Source of the DNA: SIG351 sp045627045
GTDB taxonomy: Bacteria > Bacillota > Clostridia > HGM11327
Direction of reading: 5' to 3'
Length of the DNA stretch: 64,000 nt
Assembly (NCBI GenBank): GCA_045627045.1
Contig: JAZQMY010000051.1
Location: 1-64,000, forward strand
Shown here piece after piece: positions 1-8,706 of this stretch. Below the pieces are notes generated by a model, which saw only the letters and a program-made list of their open reading frames with translations, was not told the DNA's origin and did no database searches. The stretch's first letter is position 1. Every line of letters starts with the position of its first letter. Both the position numbers and the translations under genes were made by a program.

Positions 1-1
1 G

Positions 2-58
2 ACCATCGCTGAGGTGATTTTCGTGGATTGCACCTATATTATTCAGTTTCGCTTTTGA
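2..58 (+). CDS. possible 3' end of an upstream gene (partial)
   Basis: Frame 2 is open from the window edge to a TGA at 56-58 and reads TIAEVIFVDCTYIIQFRF; frames 1 and 3 close almost at once. A perfect inverted repeat begins 10 bp after the stop, as expected behind a gene. Only 18 codons are visible, so no family can be named and it could be chance. Confidence 0.3.
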   Translation, partial: TIAEVIFVDCTYIIQFRF

Positions 59-67
59 TGGGGGTTC

Positions 68-100
68 GGGGGAAGGCTTTTCTCGGAAAAGCCTTCCCCC
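68..100. repeat. perfect 15-bp inverted repeat with 3-nt loop
   Basis: GGGGGAAGGCTTTTC (68-82) pairs perfectly with 86-100 around a TCG loop. It lies between a possible upstream stop and the rqcH promoter. The following bases are A-rich (AAAAATATTT) rather than a U-tract, so it is not a textbook terminator; it may be a terminator variant or a dispersed hairpin repeat. Confidence 0.55.
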
Positions 101-108
101 AAAAATAT

Positions 109-137
109 TTGACAAATCTTTCTGTAAATGTTATAAT
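109..137 (+). promoter_or_regulatory. sigma-A promoter of rqcH
   Basis: Consensus TTGACA (109-114) and TATAAT (132-137) are separated by 17 bp. The expected start site is about 20 nt upstream of the GGAGG-preceded ATG at 163. Confidence 0.85.
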
Positions 138-162
138 AACAGAAAAATACGGAGGTGTATTT

Positions 163-1857
163 ATGCCGTTTGACGGAGCTTTTATACATTCAATAGTAAG
201 CGAGCTTGGCGGGGTGATACTATCGGCGAGGATAGAAAAGGTACTTCAGCCGGAGTTTGACGAGATTATACTGATGTTACACACGAATTCGGGCTCGGCA
301 AAGCTGCTTCTTTCCGCATCAGCTTCGAACCCGAGAATACACCTGACCGACGTTTCCAAAAAGAATCCGGCAGAGCCGCCGTCATTCTGTATGCTGTTGA
401 GAAAGCACCTCACAGGCGGCAGAATCGTGGACATAGACCAGCCGGACTTTGACAGGATCGTATCGCTCACCATCGAGACCAAGAACGATCTTAACGATAT
501 TACCGAGAAAAAGCTTGTCATCGAAATGATGGGCAAGTACAGCAATATTATCCTTACGGACGACAGGGACAAGATACTTGACTGCATCCGCCACGTTAAT
601 TCAGATATGTCTTCTGTCAGGGAGCTTTTCCCGGGCCTGATGTACGAGAAACCGCCGCAGGCAGGAAAGAGCAATCCTTTACTTCACACTGAGGACCTGC
701 CGGAGAACCATACCGGGAATGAAAGCTTCTATTCAGATTCCTATTGCGGCATTTCAATGCCGACAGGCAGAGAACTGCTTCATATGGAGAAGAAAGGAGA
801 AATCAATCCGCTCCCGGAGTTCATCGCTATGACGGAGAATAAAAAGCCGGTGACGTATCTCAATGCAAAGGGCAAGCCCGATATGCTCCCGTATGCTTAT
901 CAGACGATTGATGCGGAGTTCACCGAGTGGGAGTCACCTTCAGCATTGCTTGACGGCTTCTTTGCGATGAGGGATAAGCAGAACAGACTTCAGCAGTATA
1001 CGGCAAATATGCTAAGAGTGATAAAGAATAATATCCAACGCTGTGAAAAGAAGCTTTCTCTCCTTGAAAAGGAGCTCGGCGACACAAAGGATAACGAGAA
1101 AAATAAGCTTTACGGAGAATTGCTCACCGCAAATATTTATATGCTTTCAAAGGGAATGGATAAGGTTACGGTCCAGAATTATTATGACGAGAACTGCGCC
1201 GATATCGACGTTCCCATGCGTACCGACCTGACACCGTCGGAGAATATCCAGCGGTATTATAAGCGCTATACAAAGGGCAAGAATACAATAACAGAGGTCA
1301 CAAAGCAGATAAACGAAACAAGAAGCGAGCTTGAGTACCTCCAGGGACAGCTTTATAATGCCGAGTTCGCAGATACGCTCGAGGAAACGGATGAGATCCT
1401 TTCTGAGCTTGCAAAGGAGGGCTATATCAGGGAATCCTCCAAAGCGAAAAAGCGTAAGGAAGAGAAAAAGGACTCAACTGCTCCGAAGCACTTTACGGTG
1501 GAATCCGGCTATGACGTGTACGTCGGCAGGAATAATAAGCAGAACGAATACCTCACACATAAGCTTTCGGCGCCGGATGATATCTGGCTCCATGCGAAAA
1601 ACATACCTGCTTCCCACGTAATACTCAAGTCCGGCGGCAAAATGCCCGAGGACGGAATAGTCCAGGCAGCAGTGCTTGCGGCTTTCAACAGCAGCTGCAG
1701 AGGCGCAACGAGAATCCCCGTTGATTATTGCTTCAGAAAGAACGTGCATAAGGTCAGCGGAGCAAAGCCCGGCTTTGTTATATACGATAACTACTTTACA
1801 GTAATTGTTGACGGAACGGAAGAGGCTGTCAAAAAAATATTGAAGGAAGGCAACTAA
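163..1857 (+). CDS. rqcH: RqcH, NFACT-family ribosome quality control protein
   Basis: This is the bacterial Rqc2/NEMF homologue (older name: fibronectin-binding protein A). The family binds stalled 50S subunits carrying peptidyl-tRNA and recruits tRNA-Ala to add C-terminal alanine tails that mark nascent chains for degradation. The 564-aa product starts MPFDGAFIHS at an ATG preceded by GGAGG; a longer in-frame extension to base 28 overlaps the promoter and is rejected. An NFACT-N domain fills the N-terminal half. The Asp-Arg pair needed for tailing is present (DFDRIV, D97-R98 by my count). A coiled-coil region around residues 285-420 is followed by an NFACT-R domain (VESGYDVYVGRNNKQN, DIWLHAKNIPASHVI). 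Length and domain order are normal. uxaC begins 2 bp downstream, so the two are probably co-transcribed. Confidence 0.93.
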   Translation: MPFDGAFIHSIVSELGGVILSARIEKVLQPEFDEIILMLHTNSGSAKLLLSASASNPRIHLTDVSKKNPAEPPSFCMLLRKHLTGGRIVDIDQPDFDRIVSLTIETKNDLNDITEKKLVIEMMGKYSNIILTDDRDKILDCIRHVNSDMSSVRELFPGLMYEKPPQAGKSNPLLHTEDLPENHTGNESFYSDSYCGISMPTGRELLHMEKKGEINPLPEFIAMTENKKPVTYLNAKGKPDMLPYAYQTIDAEFTEWESPSALLDGFFAMRDKQNRLQQYTANMLRVIKNNIQRCEKKLSLLEKELGDTKDNEKNKLYGELLTANIYMLSKGMDKVTVQNYYDENCADIDVPMRTDLTPSENIQRYYKRYTKGKNTITEVTKQINETRSELEYLQGQLYNAEFADTLEETDEILSELAKEGYIRESSKAKKRKEEKKDSTAPKHFTVESGYDVYVGRNNKQNEYLTHKLSAPDDIWLHAKNIPASHVILKSGGKMPEDGIVQAAVLAAFNSSCRGATRIPVDYCFRKNVHKVSGAKPGFVIYDNYFTVIVDGTEEAVKKILKEGN

Positions 1858-1859
1858 AA

Positions 1860-3275
1860 ATGAAAGACTTCATGGATGAAAACTTTATTCTTACGAATAA
1901 AACGGCAAAGGCGCTTTTCGACAGCACCGGAAGCCTGCCGATTATTGACTATCACTGCCACCTGAATCCGGCACAGATATCGGAGGATAAGCACTTCAGG
2001 AACATTTCCGAAGCATGGCTTGCAGGAGATCACTATAAGTGGCGCGCTATGAGAAGCTTCGGCATCGACGAGAAGTTCATCACAGGCAACGCCGATGATA
2101 AGGATAAATTCAGAGCATGGGCAAAGGTCGTACCTTACCTTATAGGTAATCCGCTGCTTCATTGGACGTATCTTGAACTCAGACGTTATTTCGGCATCAA
2201 CGAAATAATCTGCGAAAAGAACGCTGATTATATTTGGGATAAAGCAAACGAAAGAATCTCTTCACCCGAATTTTCGGCAAGAGGACTTATCAGAAGGAGC
2301 AATGTTGAGCTTATATGCACAACGGATGATCCCTATGATGACCTTCGCTACCATAAATCAATGGCAAACGATAAAACCATGACGGCAAAGGTGCTTCCTG
2401 CATTCAGACCGGATAAGGTGATCAATATTGATCTTCCTTCATTTATGCCGTACCTTGAGAAAATAAAGAGCATCGAGGGCAAGCTCCCGTCAGGCATAGA
2501 GGAACTCAAGAAAATGCTCCTCGGCAGACTTGATTTCTTTGAGAAGGCAGGATGCAAGGTGTCAGACCACGGACTTGAAATCGTGCCGTCAGCGGCAAGC
2601 TTCAGGTTTACGAGCGACGAAGCGGCTGATAAGGTTTACCGGAAGGCACTCAGGGGCGAAGCACTTACAGAGGCTGAAGTTGATTGCTGGAAGGCTTGCT
2701 TGCTTCTTTTCTTCGGAAGAGAGTATGCAAAGAGAGGCTGGGTAATGCAGCTTCATATGTCCGCACTCAGAAACAATAATACGTTCATGTTCAATAAGGT
2801 CGGCGTGGATGCAGGCTTTGATTCGATCAATGACAGAGAGATCGCGGCACATATTTCATGCTTCCTTGATATGCTTGCAAAGGATGAGCTTTTGCCTAAG
2901 ACGATTCTTTACTCGCTCAACCCGAAGGATAACTATGTTCTGGGCGCAATGATTGGCAACTTCCAGACAGGCGGAGAAATATCTAAAATGCAGTTCGGCT
3001 CGGCATGGTGGTTCAATGATAATAAAGACGGAATGGAAGAGCAGATGAAGACGTTGGCAAATCTCGGCGCGCTCTCAAAGTTTGTGGGAATGCTTACGGA
3101 TTCGAGAAGCTTCCTCTCATATACAAGACATGAGTATTTCAGAAGAATAATGTGCAATATTCTCGGCACATGGGCTGAAAACGGAGAGTATCCGTACGAT
3201 ATGGATATGCTTGAACAGATCGCAGGCGACATTTCGTATTATAATATAAAGAAATACATAGGTGAAATGAAATGA
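1860..3275 (+). CDS. uxaC: uronate (glucuronate/galacturonate) isomerase
   Basis: UxaC interconverts D-glucuronate with D-fructuronate and D-galacturonate with D-tagaturonate, the first cytosolic step of hexuronate catabolism. The 471-aa length is typical. The N-terminal metal-binding HxH of the amidohydrolase-like fold is visible (IIDYHCHLNP, H32 and H34). Other UxaC-like stretches include HYKWRAMRSFGI, a PFAM-typical WQLHMSALRNNN-like motif (MQLHMSALRNNN) and the C-terminal SRSFLSYTRHEYFRRI. It starts 2 bp after the rqcH stop, with GAAGGAAGG as ribosome binding site inside that gene's end. Its last bases overlap the next small ORF as ATGA. The nearby beta-helix and heparinase-like proteins suggest where its uronate substrates come from; that link is inference. 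Confidence 0.95.
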   Translation: MKDFMDENFILTNKTAKALFDSTGSLPIIDYHCHLNPAQISEDKHFRNISEAWLAGDHYKWRAMRSFGIDEKFITGNADDKDKFRAWAKVVPYLIGNPLLHWTYLELRRYFGINEIICEKNADYIWDKANERISSPEFSARGLIRRSNVELICTTDDPYDDLRYHKSMANDKTMTAKVLPAFRPDKVINIDLPSFMPYLEKIKSIEGKLPSGIEELKKMLLGRLDFFEKAGCKVSDHGLEIVPSAASFRFTSDEAADKVYRKALRGEALTEAEVDCWKACLLLFFGREYAKRGWVMQLHMSALRNNNTFMFNKVGVDAGFDSINDREIAAHISCFLDMLAKDELLPKTILYSLNPKDNYVLGAMIGNFQTGGEISKMQFGSAWWFNDNKDGMEEQMKTLANLGALSKFVGMLTDSRSFLSYTRHEYFRRIMCNILGTWAENGEYPYDMDMLEQIAGDISYYNIKKYIGEMK

Positions 3276-3448
3276 CACTGCTGGCAATGAGCGAAATAAA
3301 CTTTTCCGGGCTCAACTGGAAGAAAATACTGTTGGCGGCGTTTATCGTGTCGGTTGTCGCGGCGATCGTCCTGACGGCAAGGTACGTCAACAGAAAGTAT
3401 CTTTCCGATCCGACAGAGGAAGAAAAGAAGAATAAGAAGAAACGATGA
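3272..3448 (+). CDS. 58-aa single-pass membrane protein, unknown function
   Basis: A 58-codon ORF overlaps the uxaC stop as ATGA and the next gene's start as ATGA, so translational coupling on both sides is likely. The protein starts MTLLAMSEIN, has one hydrophobic segment at about residues 19-36 (KILLAAFIVSVVAAIVLTA) and ends in a highly charged tail (EEEKKNKKKR), giving an N-out/C-in single-pass topology by the positive-inside rule. A second in-frame Met at 3287 is an alternative start. I do not recognise the family. The exact fit between two genes argues that it is real. Confidence 0.65.
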   Translation: MTLLAMSEINFSGLNWKKILLAAFIVSVVAAIVLTARYVNRKYLSDPTEEEKKNKKKR

Positions 3449-4356
3449 GATACACGGCAAGAGAAGTAATTTCAGGAGACAGGACCGATGTGGCGGTTGA
3501 GCTGTCGGACGTTTTTTCACTCGAGGATACGCTGACATCGGGACAGACATTCAGATGGCTGCCGGAGGACGGCGGCTTTTTCGGAATAGTCGGCGAGAGG
3601 GCTGTGTTTGTAAGCCAGGAGAATAACACCGTGATATTCAGGGACACCGACCTTGATGTATTCGAATCATTCTGGTGCGGATATTTCGGCTTTGACACTG
3701 ATTACGAAGAAATCAGGGAAAAACTCTCGTCTGACAGGAACGTGAGAGAGGCACTCGACTACTGCGGCGGAATCCATATTATGAAACAGCCGCTGTGGGA
3801 AACGACAATTTCATTCATAATATCCGCAAACAACAATATCCCGAGAATAATGGGCATAATAGACAGACTTTCGGCAAAATACGGCAAGGAAATGACTGTT
3901 TCGGGAAGAAAATACTATTCATTCCCCGAGCCTTGTGCACTTGCGGCGGCAACTGTTGAGGAGCTTCACGCACTTGGCACGGGCTACCGTGATGTTTACA
4001 TAAAGAAAACGGCTGAAGCTTTTGCAAGCGGAGAATTTGATGCTGACAGGCTGATGAAGGAAAGTTATCCTGAAGCGAAGAAGCATATTATGGAGCTTGC
4101 GGGAGTAGGCCCGAAGGTGGCTGATTGCATTCTTTTGTTTGCGGCAGAAAAGACCGATGCTTTCCCTGTGGATGTGTGGGTAAAGAAGGTAGTGTGCAGG
4201 CTTTACCTGAAGGATGAGGACGAAAAGACGGTTTCTCCGAAAAAGATAGAACAGTTTGCGGCAAAGCATTTCCCCGAATACGCAGGCTATGCCCAGCAGG
4301 TGCTTTTCCATTATATCAGAACGAAGAAGCAGGACGAAGAGAAAGAAGCAAACTGA
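3445..4356 (+). CDS. ogg: 8-oxoguanine DNA glycosylase/AP lyase (OGG1-type)
   Basis: The protein removes 8-oxoguanine from DNA and nicks the abasic site. It is 303 aa with the N-terminal OGG domain (SGQTFRWLPEDGGFFGIV) and a helix-hairpin-helix-GPD core: HIMELAGVGPKVADCILLF followed by FPVDVWVKKV. Lys224 in GVGPKVAD and Asp243 in PVDVW align by position with the catalytic Lys and Asp of human OGG1 (family knowledge). The ATG overlaps the preceding small ORF. It closes the rqcH-uxaC group and is followed by a terminator hairpin. Confidence 0.9.
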   Translation: MRYTAREVISGDRTDVAVELSDVFSLEDTLTSGQTFRWLPEDGGFFGIVGERAVFVSQENNTVIFRDTDLDVFESFWCGYFGFDTDYEEIREKLSSDRNVREALDYCGGIHIMKQPLWETTISFIISANNNIPRIMGIIDRLSAKYGKEMTVSGRKYYSFPEPCALAAATVEELHALGTGYRDVYIKKTAEAFASGEFDADRLMKESYPEAKKHIMELAGVGPKVADCILLFAAEKTDAFPVDVWVKKVVCRLYLKDEDEKTVSPKKIEQFAAKHFPEYAGYAQQVLFHYIRTKKQDEEKEAN

Positions 4357-4390
4357 AAAACAGTAAAGCATTAAATCGAATAATGACACA

Positions 4391-4441
4391 AACCGCAGGC
4401 GAGAAGGCAAAAAGGCATTCTTGCAGGCGGTTTTGAATTTT
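4391..4441 (+). terminator. intrinsic terminator after ogg
   Basis: An imperfect stem from AACCGCAGGC (4391 on) to GCAGGCGGTT (ending about 4432) is followed by TTGAATTTTT. It separates the housekeeping operon from the beta-helix array. Confidence 0.6.
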
Positions 4442-4486
4442 TAATAGTATTTTGTTAATAAATTGTTAATTCGGTTGCAAAACTGA

Positions 4487-4515
4487 TTGACATAAATACA
4501 TACGTGTGTTAAACT
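4487..4515 (+). promoter_or_regulatory. promoter of the first beta-helix gene
   Basis: TTGACA (4487-4492), a 17-bp spacer and TAAACT (4510-4515). The same pair of hexamers with the same spacing precedes the second beta-helix gene at 6569. The spacer contains ATACATACGTGTGT, an imperfect palindrome that could bind a regulator. Confidence 0.65.
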
Positions 4516-4555
4516 TCTTTTGTGCAAAAGCACAATCTTTTTTGAAGAGGATTAT

Positions 4556-6565
4556 ATGGATAATATAAATCATATTTACGTTTCGAAGGAAAACGGTCAG
4601 GTGAAGAGCATTGCCGAAGCACTTGATGAGGTAAAAAGATTAAGAGCAGAACAGCCTGAAAAGGCAGTTGAGGTAAACATTGCGGCAGGAAGCTACTCCG
4701 CAAGCGCACTCAGAATGACAGCTGAGCACAGCGGAACAGAGAGCGCTCCCGTGACATTCAAGGCAGAGGGCAAGGTCGTTTTCAGCGGTGCTTTTGAGCT
4801 TGACACTGCAAAGTTCAAAGCTGTTTCGGGAGAAGTGAAGGAAAGGCTCAAACCGGAAGCAAGAGAACACGTTCTTATGTTCAATCTGAAAGAGGAAGGA
4901 ATAACAAAGGACGATATAGGCCCTTTTATGTCATCCGATAAGAACGCTCTGAAATACGAAGGCTACAAGGCAGGCGGCAATGCGGAGCTTTTCTGGAACG
5001 AAAAGCGCCTCACTCTTTCAAGATACCCGAATGAAGGCTTTGTTGAGATACAGGGAATAAAGGATATGGGCGTAGTCAAGCGTGAAAACGGCGGCAAACA
5101 CAATCCTGCATGGGATTTGCCCGCTCCCAGAGGCGGCACGATTTATATTGACGATGAAACGGCAAATGAAGCAAGGCTTTGGCGCGAGCCTGAAAAGGTT
5201 TGGTGCAAGGGCTACTATTATATAGATTGGGTATGCACTGCTTCTCCGATCGATTGGATAGATACTGACGAAAAGACGCTCAAATTCCTGTTTTCCACGC
5301 CTTACGGCTACCGCAAAGGCGGAACGTTCTATTTTTATAATATTCTTGAGGAACTTGATATGCCCGGAGAGTATTATATAGACAGGGAAAATCAGATACT
5401 TTACGTCTGGCCGCCGGAAGAATGCGACAGAGCAATATTGACGCTGAAAAACGACGTGCTTATTGAAGCCGACGGGATTGAAAGCGTGATATTTGACGGG
5501 ATAATGTTTGAAGGATCGAGAAACGATCTTGTAAAGATAAACGGAAACGATATAGAATTCAGAAATTGCAGATTCGTTGACACCGCATCAAATGCACTGA
5601 TAATCGACGGTATGCATAACAGGGTCTCGGGCGGAGAAGTCGCATACCTCGGAAAGGGCGGAATAAAGATGACAGGCGGCGACAGAAAAACGCTCACTCA
5701 TTCTGAGAACGTTATTGAGAATTGTCTGATACACGATTTTTCACAGCTGACAAGAGTGTATACTCCCGGAATCGAGGTAGATGGATGCGGAGCCATCGTT
5801 CGTCACAACGAGCTTTATAACAGTCCGCATATGGCGATAACACATCCGGGAAACGAGCATATAATCGAATATAACTATCTTCATGAGGTAACAACGGAGT
5901 CTATTGATGCCGGTGCGATCTGCACAGGCGGTGATGCTGCGGCTCACGGAACGATCGAGCGCTTCAATTATCTTGAGAACATTGGAACGAAGGAGTATCC
6001 GTCCTGCGCAATTTACTGGGACAATACTCATTCCGGTCAGACGGCTTTCGGCAACGTATTCAGAAACGTTCCCGGAAAGTCGATCATGATAGGCGGCGGA
6101 AGAGAAAATGTTGTCAGAAACAATATTTCAATAGGCTCGGAATATGCAGTTCAGTATGACCAGAGACTACGTGACGGTGCTCTCTCGGGCGGCTGGTACG
6201 GCAATCAGATAGGCGCATACATGAATTCATCGAAGGCTATGCCTGTGACAGAGGAACCGTGGGCTTCACGTTATCCGCACATAAAGGAGCTTAAGGACGA
6301 TATTGATGATACTGAAAACATATGCTTTGCTGCTAATCCTGCATATGCTGTTGTTGAGAACAACGTTTTCGTTATGACATCCGATTACGGCATTGCACTT
6401 GATGAATACGTTGTGAAGATGGGTACTGTCAGAAACAATATTGTATTCAACAGTGAAGAAGAGTGCCTCAAGGACAAGAAATTCACGCTTACAGATGAGG
6501 CAAAGAAGCTTCTTCCGGAGTTTGTAGAGATTCCTTTTGAAAAAATAGGTATTGAAAAAGAATAA
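4556..6565 (+). CDS. parallel beta-helix protein 1, GH141-like, cytosolic
   Basis: First of four tandem paralogues (669 aa from the ATG at 4556, preceded by GAAGAGG; an upstream in-frame ATG at 4520 lacks a site). The start HIYVSKENGQ leads into a pectate-lyase-like right-handed beta-helix. Shared landmarks are LSRYPNEGF, PAPRGGTI, PYGYRKGG, DMPGEYYIDREN, VRHNELYNSPH and EYNYLHEV. The patterns DAGAI and IYWD..SGQT resemble beta-helix glycosidases of family GH141, which act on pectin or xylan side chains in known cases. No signal peptide is visible, so it should act in the cytosol. Compared with copies 2-4 it is the most divergent: it reads IYWDN where they read IYWDD, and DAGAICTG where copies 2-4 have an aromatic (Y or F) at the Cys. 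Function and substrate are inferred; a lyase or epimerase role is possible. Confidence 0.8.
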   Translation: MDNINHIYVSKENGQVKSIAEALDEVKRLRAEQPEKAVEVNIAAGSYSASALRMTAEHSGTESAPVTFKAEGKVVFSGAFELDTAKFKAVSGEVKERLKPEAREHVLMFNLKEEGITKDDIGPFMSSDKNALKYEGYKAGGNAELFWNEKRLTLSRYPNEGFVEIQGIKDMGVVKRENGGKHNPAWDLPAPRGGTIYIDDETANEARLWREPEKVWCKGYYYIDWVCTASPIDWIDTDEKTLKFLFSTPYGYRKGGTFYFYNILEELDMPGEYYIDRENQILYVWPPEECDRAILTLKNDVLIEADGIESVIFDGIMFEGSRNDLVKINGNDIEFRNCRFVDTASNALIIDGMHNRVSGGEVAYLGKGGIKMTGGDRKTLTHSENVIENCLIHDFSQLTRVYTPGIEVDGCGAIVRHNELYNSPHMAITHPGNEHIIEYNYLHEVTTESIDAGAICTGGDAAAHGTIERFNYLENIGTKEYPSCAIYWDNTHSGQTAFGNVFRNVPGKSIMIGGGRENVVRNNISIGSEYAVQYDQRLRDGALSGGWYGNQIGAYMNSSKAMPVTEEPWASRYPHIKELKDDIDDTENICFAANPAYAVVENNVFVMTSDYGIALDEYVVKMGTVRNNIVFNSEEECLKDKKFTLTDEAKKLLPEFVEIPFEKIGIEKE

Positions 6566-6568
6566 GTA

Positions 6569-6597
6569 TTGACAAAATACTTCGTATATGATAAACT
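6569..6597 (+). promoter_or_regulatory. promoter of beta-helix genes 2-4
   Basis: TTGACA (6569-6574), 17-bp spacer, TAAACT (6592-6597), starting 3 bp after the stop of gene 1. The hexamers match those at 4487. The spacer includes ATACTTCGTAT, a 4-bp-arm palindrome. No such promoter is seen in the short gaps before genes 3 and 4. Confidence 0.7.
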
Positions 6598-6632
6598 CTC
6601 ATTAAGAAATATTCTGAAAAGGAAACATTACC

Positions 6633-8672
6633 ATGGAAAAAAAGATAATATACGTCGCAAAAAACGGAAAGGATTCATTTTCAGGCGAGAAAAACTCACC
6701 GTTCCTTACCATTGAGCGCGCAGTCGAGGAGATAAAGAAAATAAAAGCATCCGGAAGCAATGCTCCCGTTTCGGTTGTCATTGATGCCGGAGATTACAAC
6801 ATAGACGGAATCACGTTTGACGAAACCTGCAGCGGAAACGAAGAAGCTCCCATCGAGTTTGTTTCCTCAGGCAACGGCGAGGTAATAATAAACGGCGGTG
6901 TAAGCCTTAAGAATGAAGACTTTATGCCGGTTACGGGAGACGTGAGAGAGCGCTTCAAACCTGAAGCAAGAGATCACGTTCTCTGCTATGACCTCAAGAC
7001 ACTCGGCATCACGAAGGAAGCCATCGGCCCTGTTTACTCACCGGACAGCGTATGCACAAAATACCCCGGCGACGTTGTAGGAAAGAACTTTGAGCTTTTC
7101 TGGAACAGAAAGCGTCTTACTCTTGCACGTTATCCGAATGAAGGCTTCCTTGAAATTGCAGGCGTAATTGATAAGGGCGTAAATAAGAATGACGAAGGCA
7201 GATATGTGCCCGGATGGAACGAGCCTGCTCCGAGAGGCGGCACGATCATGGCAGACGATGAGACTGTTGCGGAAATGAAGACGTGGAAGGAGCCGCTTAC
7301 TGCGTGGGCTAACGGATACTATTTTATTGACTGGGTCAATACGTCCTCACCTGTTGAAGCAATCTCAATAGAAAACAAGTCCATCAAGTTCACATTCTCC
7401 ACGCCTTACGGCTACCGCAAGGGAGGAACATACTTCCTTTATAATATTCTTGAGGAGCTTGATATGCCCGGAGAGTATTTCATTGACAGAAACAACGCTA
7501 TTCTTTACGTATGGCCGCCGGTTGACGTTGAAAAATCAAGCGTTTCCGTATCTGTATCAAGAAATTCTCTCATTACAGGCAACGCTTCGTATATTACATT
7601 TGAAGGCATTACGTTTGCCAACGTAAGAAATGATGCTATCGTCCTTAACGGTGATCATAATACACTCAGAAACTGCGTATTGGTTGACATCTGCGGCTGG
7701 GCAGTGAAGATGGACGGTATGAATAACCTTATTTACGGCTGTGAAGTTGCAAACACAGGCGAAGGCGGCATCAAGATGTCGGGCGGTGACAGAGAAACGC
7801 TCACACATTCCGACAACACGATAGAGAACTGCCTTATTCACGATTTTGCCGAGCTTAACCGCTGCTATAACGGCGGCGCGGATATAAGCGGATGCGGAGC
7901 GATAGTCCGTCACAACGAGTTCTATAACTGCCCGCACCTTGTTATCACACATCCGGGAAATGATCATCTTATTGAATATAACTATCTCCACGAGGTAGTT
8001 CAGGAGTCGGTTGACGCAGGCGCAATTTACACAGGACTTGACGGCGCTGCACACGGAACAGTTGCACGCTTCAACCTCCTTGAAAACGTAGGCAACGAGA
8101 AGTATACTCCCTGCGGAATCTACTGGGATGATACGTTCTCAGGTCAGACTGCATACGGCAACATATTCTATAACGTAACAGGCAAGGCGCTTATGATAGG
8201 CGGCGGCAGAGACCATGTGATCAAGAACAACGTTGCTATCAAATCGGAATATCCTATCCTTTTCGACGAAAGACTCCGTGAAGGCTTTGAGAGTGGTGGA
8301 TGGTTCGGCAACCGGACAGGCTGGTATCTGTCAACGGTAAACCAGCATAAGGTAAACGAGGAACCGTGGGCATCACGTTTCCCGCACCTCAAGGACCTTA
8401 CCACAGACGGAAGCGATCTCGATAATATCAATTTCTGTGCTAACCCTGCTTATGCGGAGATTGAAAACAATGTTTTCGTACCGTACCATGAATGGGGCAT
8501 AATAATAGCTCCTACTGTAAAGCAGTTCGGCACCGTTCAGAATAACCTTGTATATCTTGACGTGAACGAATGCACAACGGACGGAAAATATACTCTCAAG
8601 GAAGAAGTCAAGAAGCTCCTTCCGGGCTTTGAGGATATTTCTGTTGACAAAATAGGAAGATACAAGGATTGA
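6633..8672 (+). CDS. parallel beta-helix protein 2, GH141-like, cytosolic
   Basis: 679 aa, starting MEKKIIYVAKNGKDS after AAAGGA with 9-nt spacing. It has the same plan as copy 1: an N-terminal strand-rich module (IYVAKNGKD..PFLTIERAVEEI), then LFWNRKRLTLARYPNEGF, the central beta-helix and a C-terminal tail ending DKIGRYKD. Candidate acidic active-site patches are DAGAIYTGLDGAAHGT and CGIYWDDTFSGQTAYGN, conserved in position across the four copies. No signal peptide or membrane segment is present. It has its own promoter and is followed after 34 bp by copy 3, with only a ribosome binding site recognisable between. The family assignment rests on recalled motif similarity, not on a search. Confidence 0.82.
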   Translation: MEKKIIYVAKNGKDSFSGEKNSPFLTIERAVEEIKKIKASGSNAPVSVVIDAGDYNIDGITFDETCSGNEEAPIEFVSSGNGEVIINGGVSLKNEDFMPVTGDVRERFKPEARDHVLCYDLKTLGITKEAIGPVYSPDSVCTKYPGDVVGKNFELFWNRKRLTLARYPNEGFLEIAGVIDKGVNKNDEGRYVPGWNEPAPRGGTIMADDETVAEMKTWKEPLTAWANGYYFIDWVNTSSPVEAISIENKSIKFTFSTPYGYRKGGTYFLYNILEELDMPGEYFIDRNNAILYVWPPVDVEKSSVSVSVSRNSLITGNASYITFEGITFANVRNDAIVLNGDHNTLRNCVLVDICGWAVKMDGMNNLIYGCEVANTGEGGIKMSGGDRETLTHSDNTIENCLIHDFAELNRCYNGGADISGCGAIVRHNEFYNCPHLVITHPGNDHLIEYNYLHEVVQESVDAGAIYTGLDGAAHGTVARFNLLENVGNEKYTPCGIYWDDTFSGQTAYGNIFYNVTGKALMIGGGRDHVIKNNVAIKSEYPILFDERLREGFESGGWFGNRTGWYLSTVNQHKVNEEPWASRFPHLKDLTTDGSDLDNINFCANPAYAEIENNVFVPYHEWGIIIAPTVKQFGTVQNNLVYLDVNECTTDGKYTLKEEVKKLLPGFEDISVDKIGRYKD

Positions 8673-8706
8673 AAAAGGCGTTTTTTTCAGAGAAGGATAA
8701 CAGAAA

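Noticed and set aside
28..162. 45-codon N-terminal extension of RqcH
   Set aside because: It covers the inverted repeat and the consensus promoter; D97-R98 numbering also fits the start at 163.
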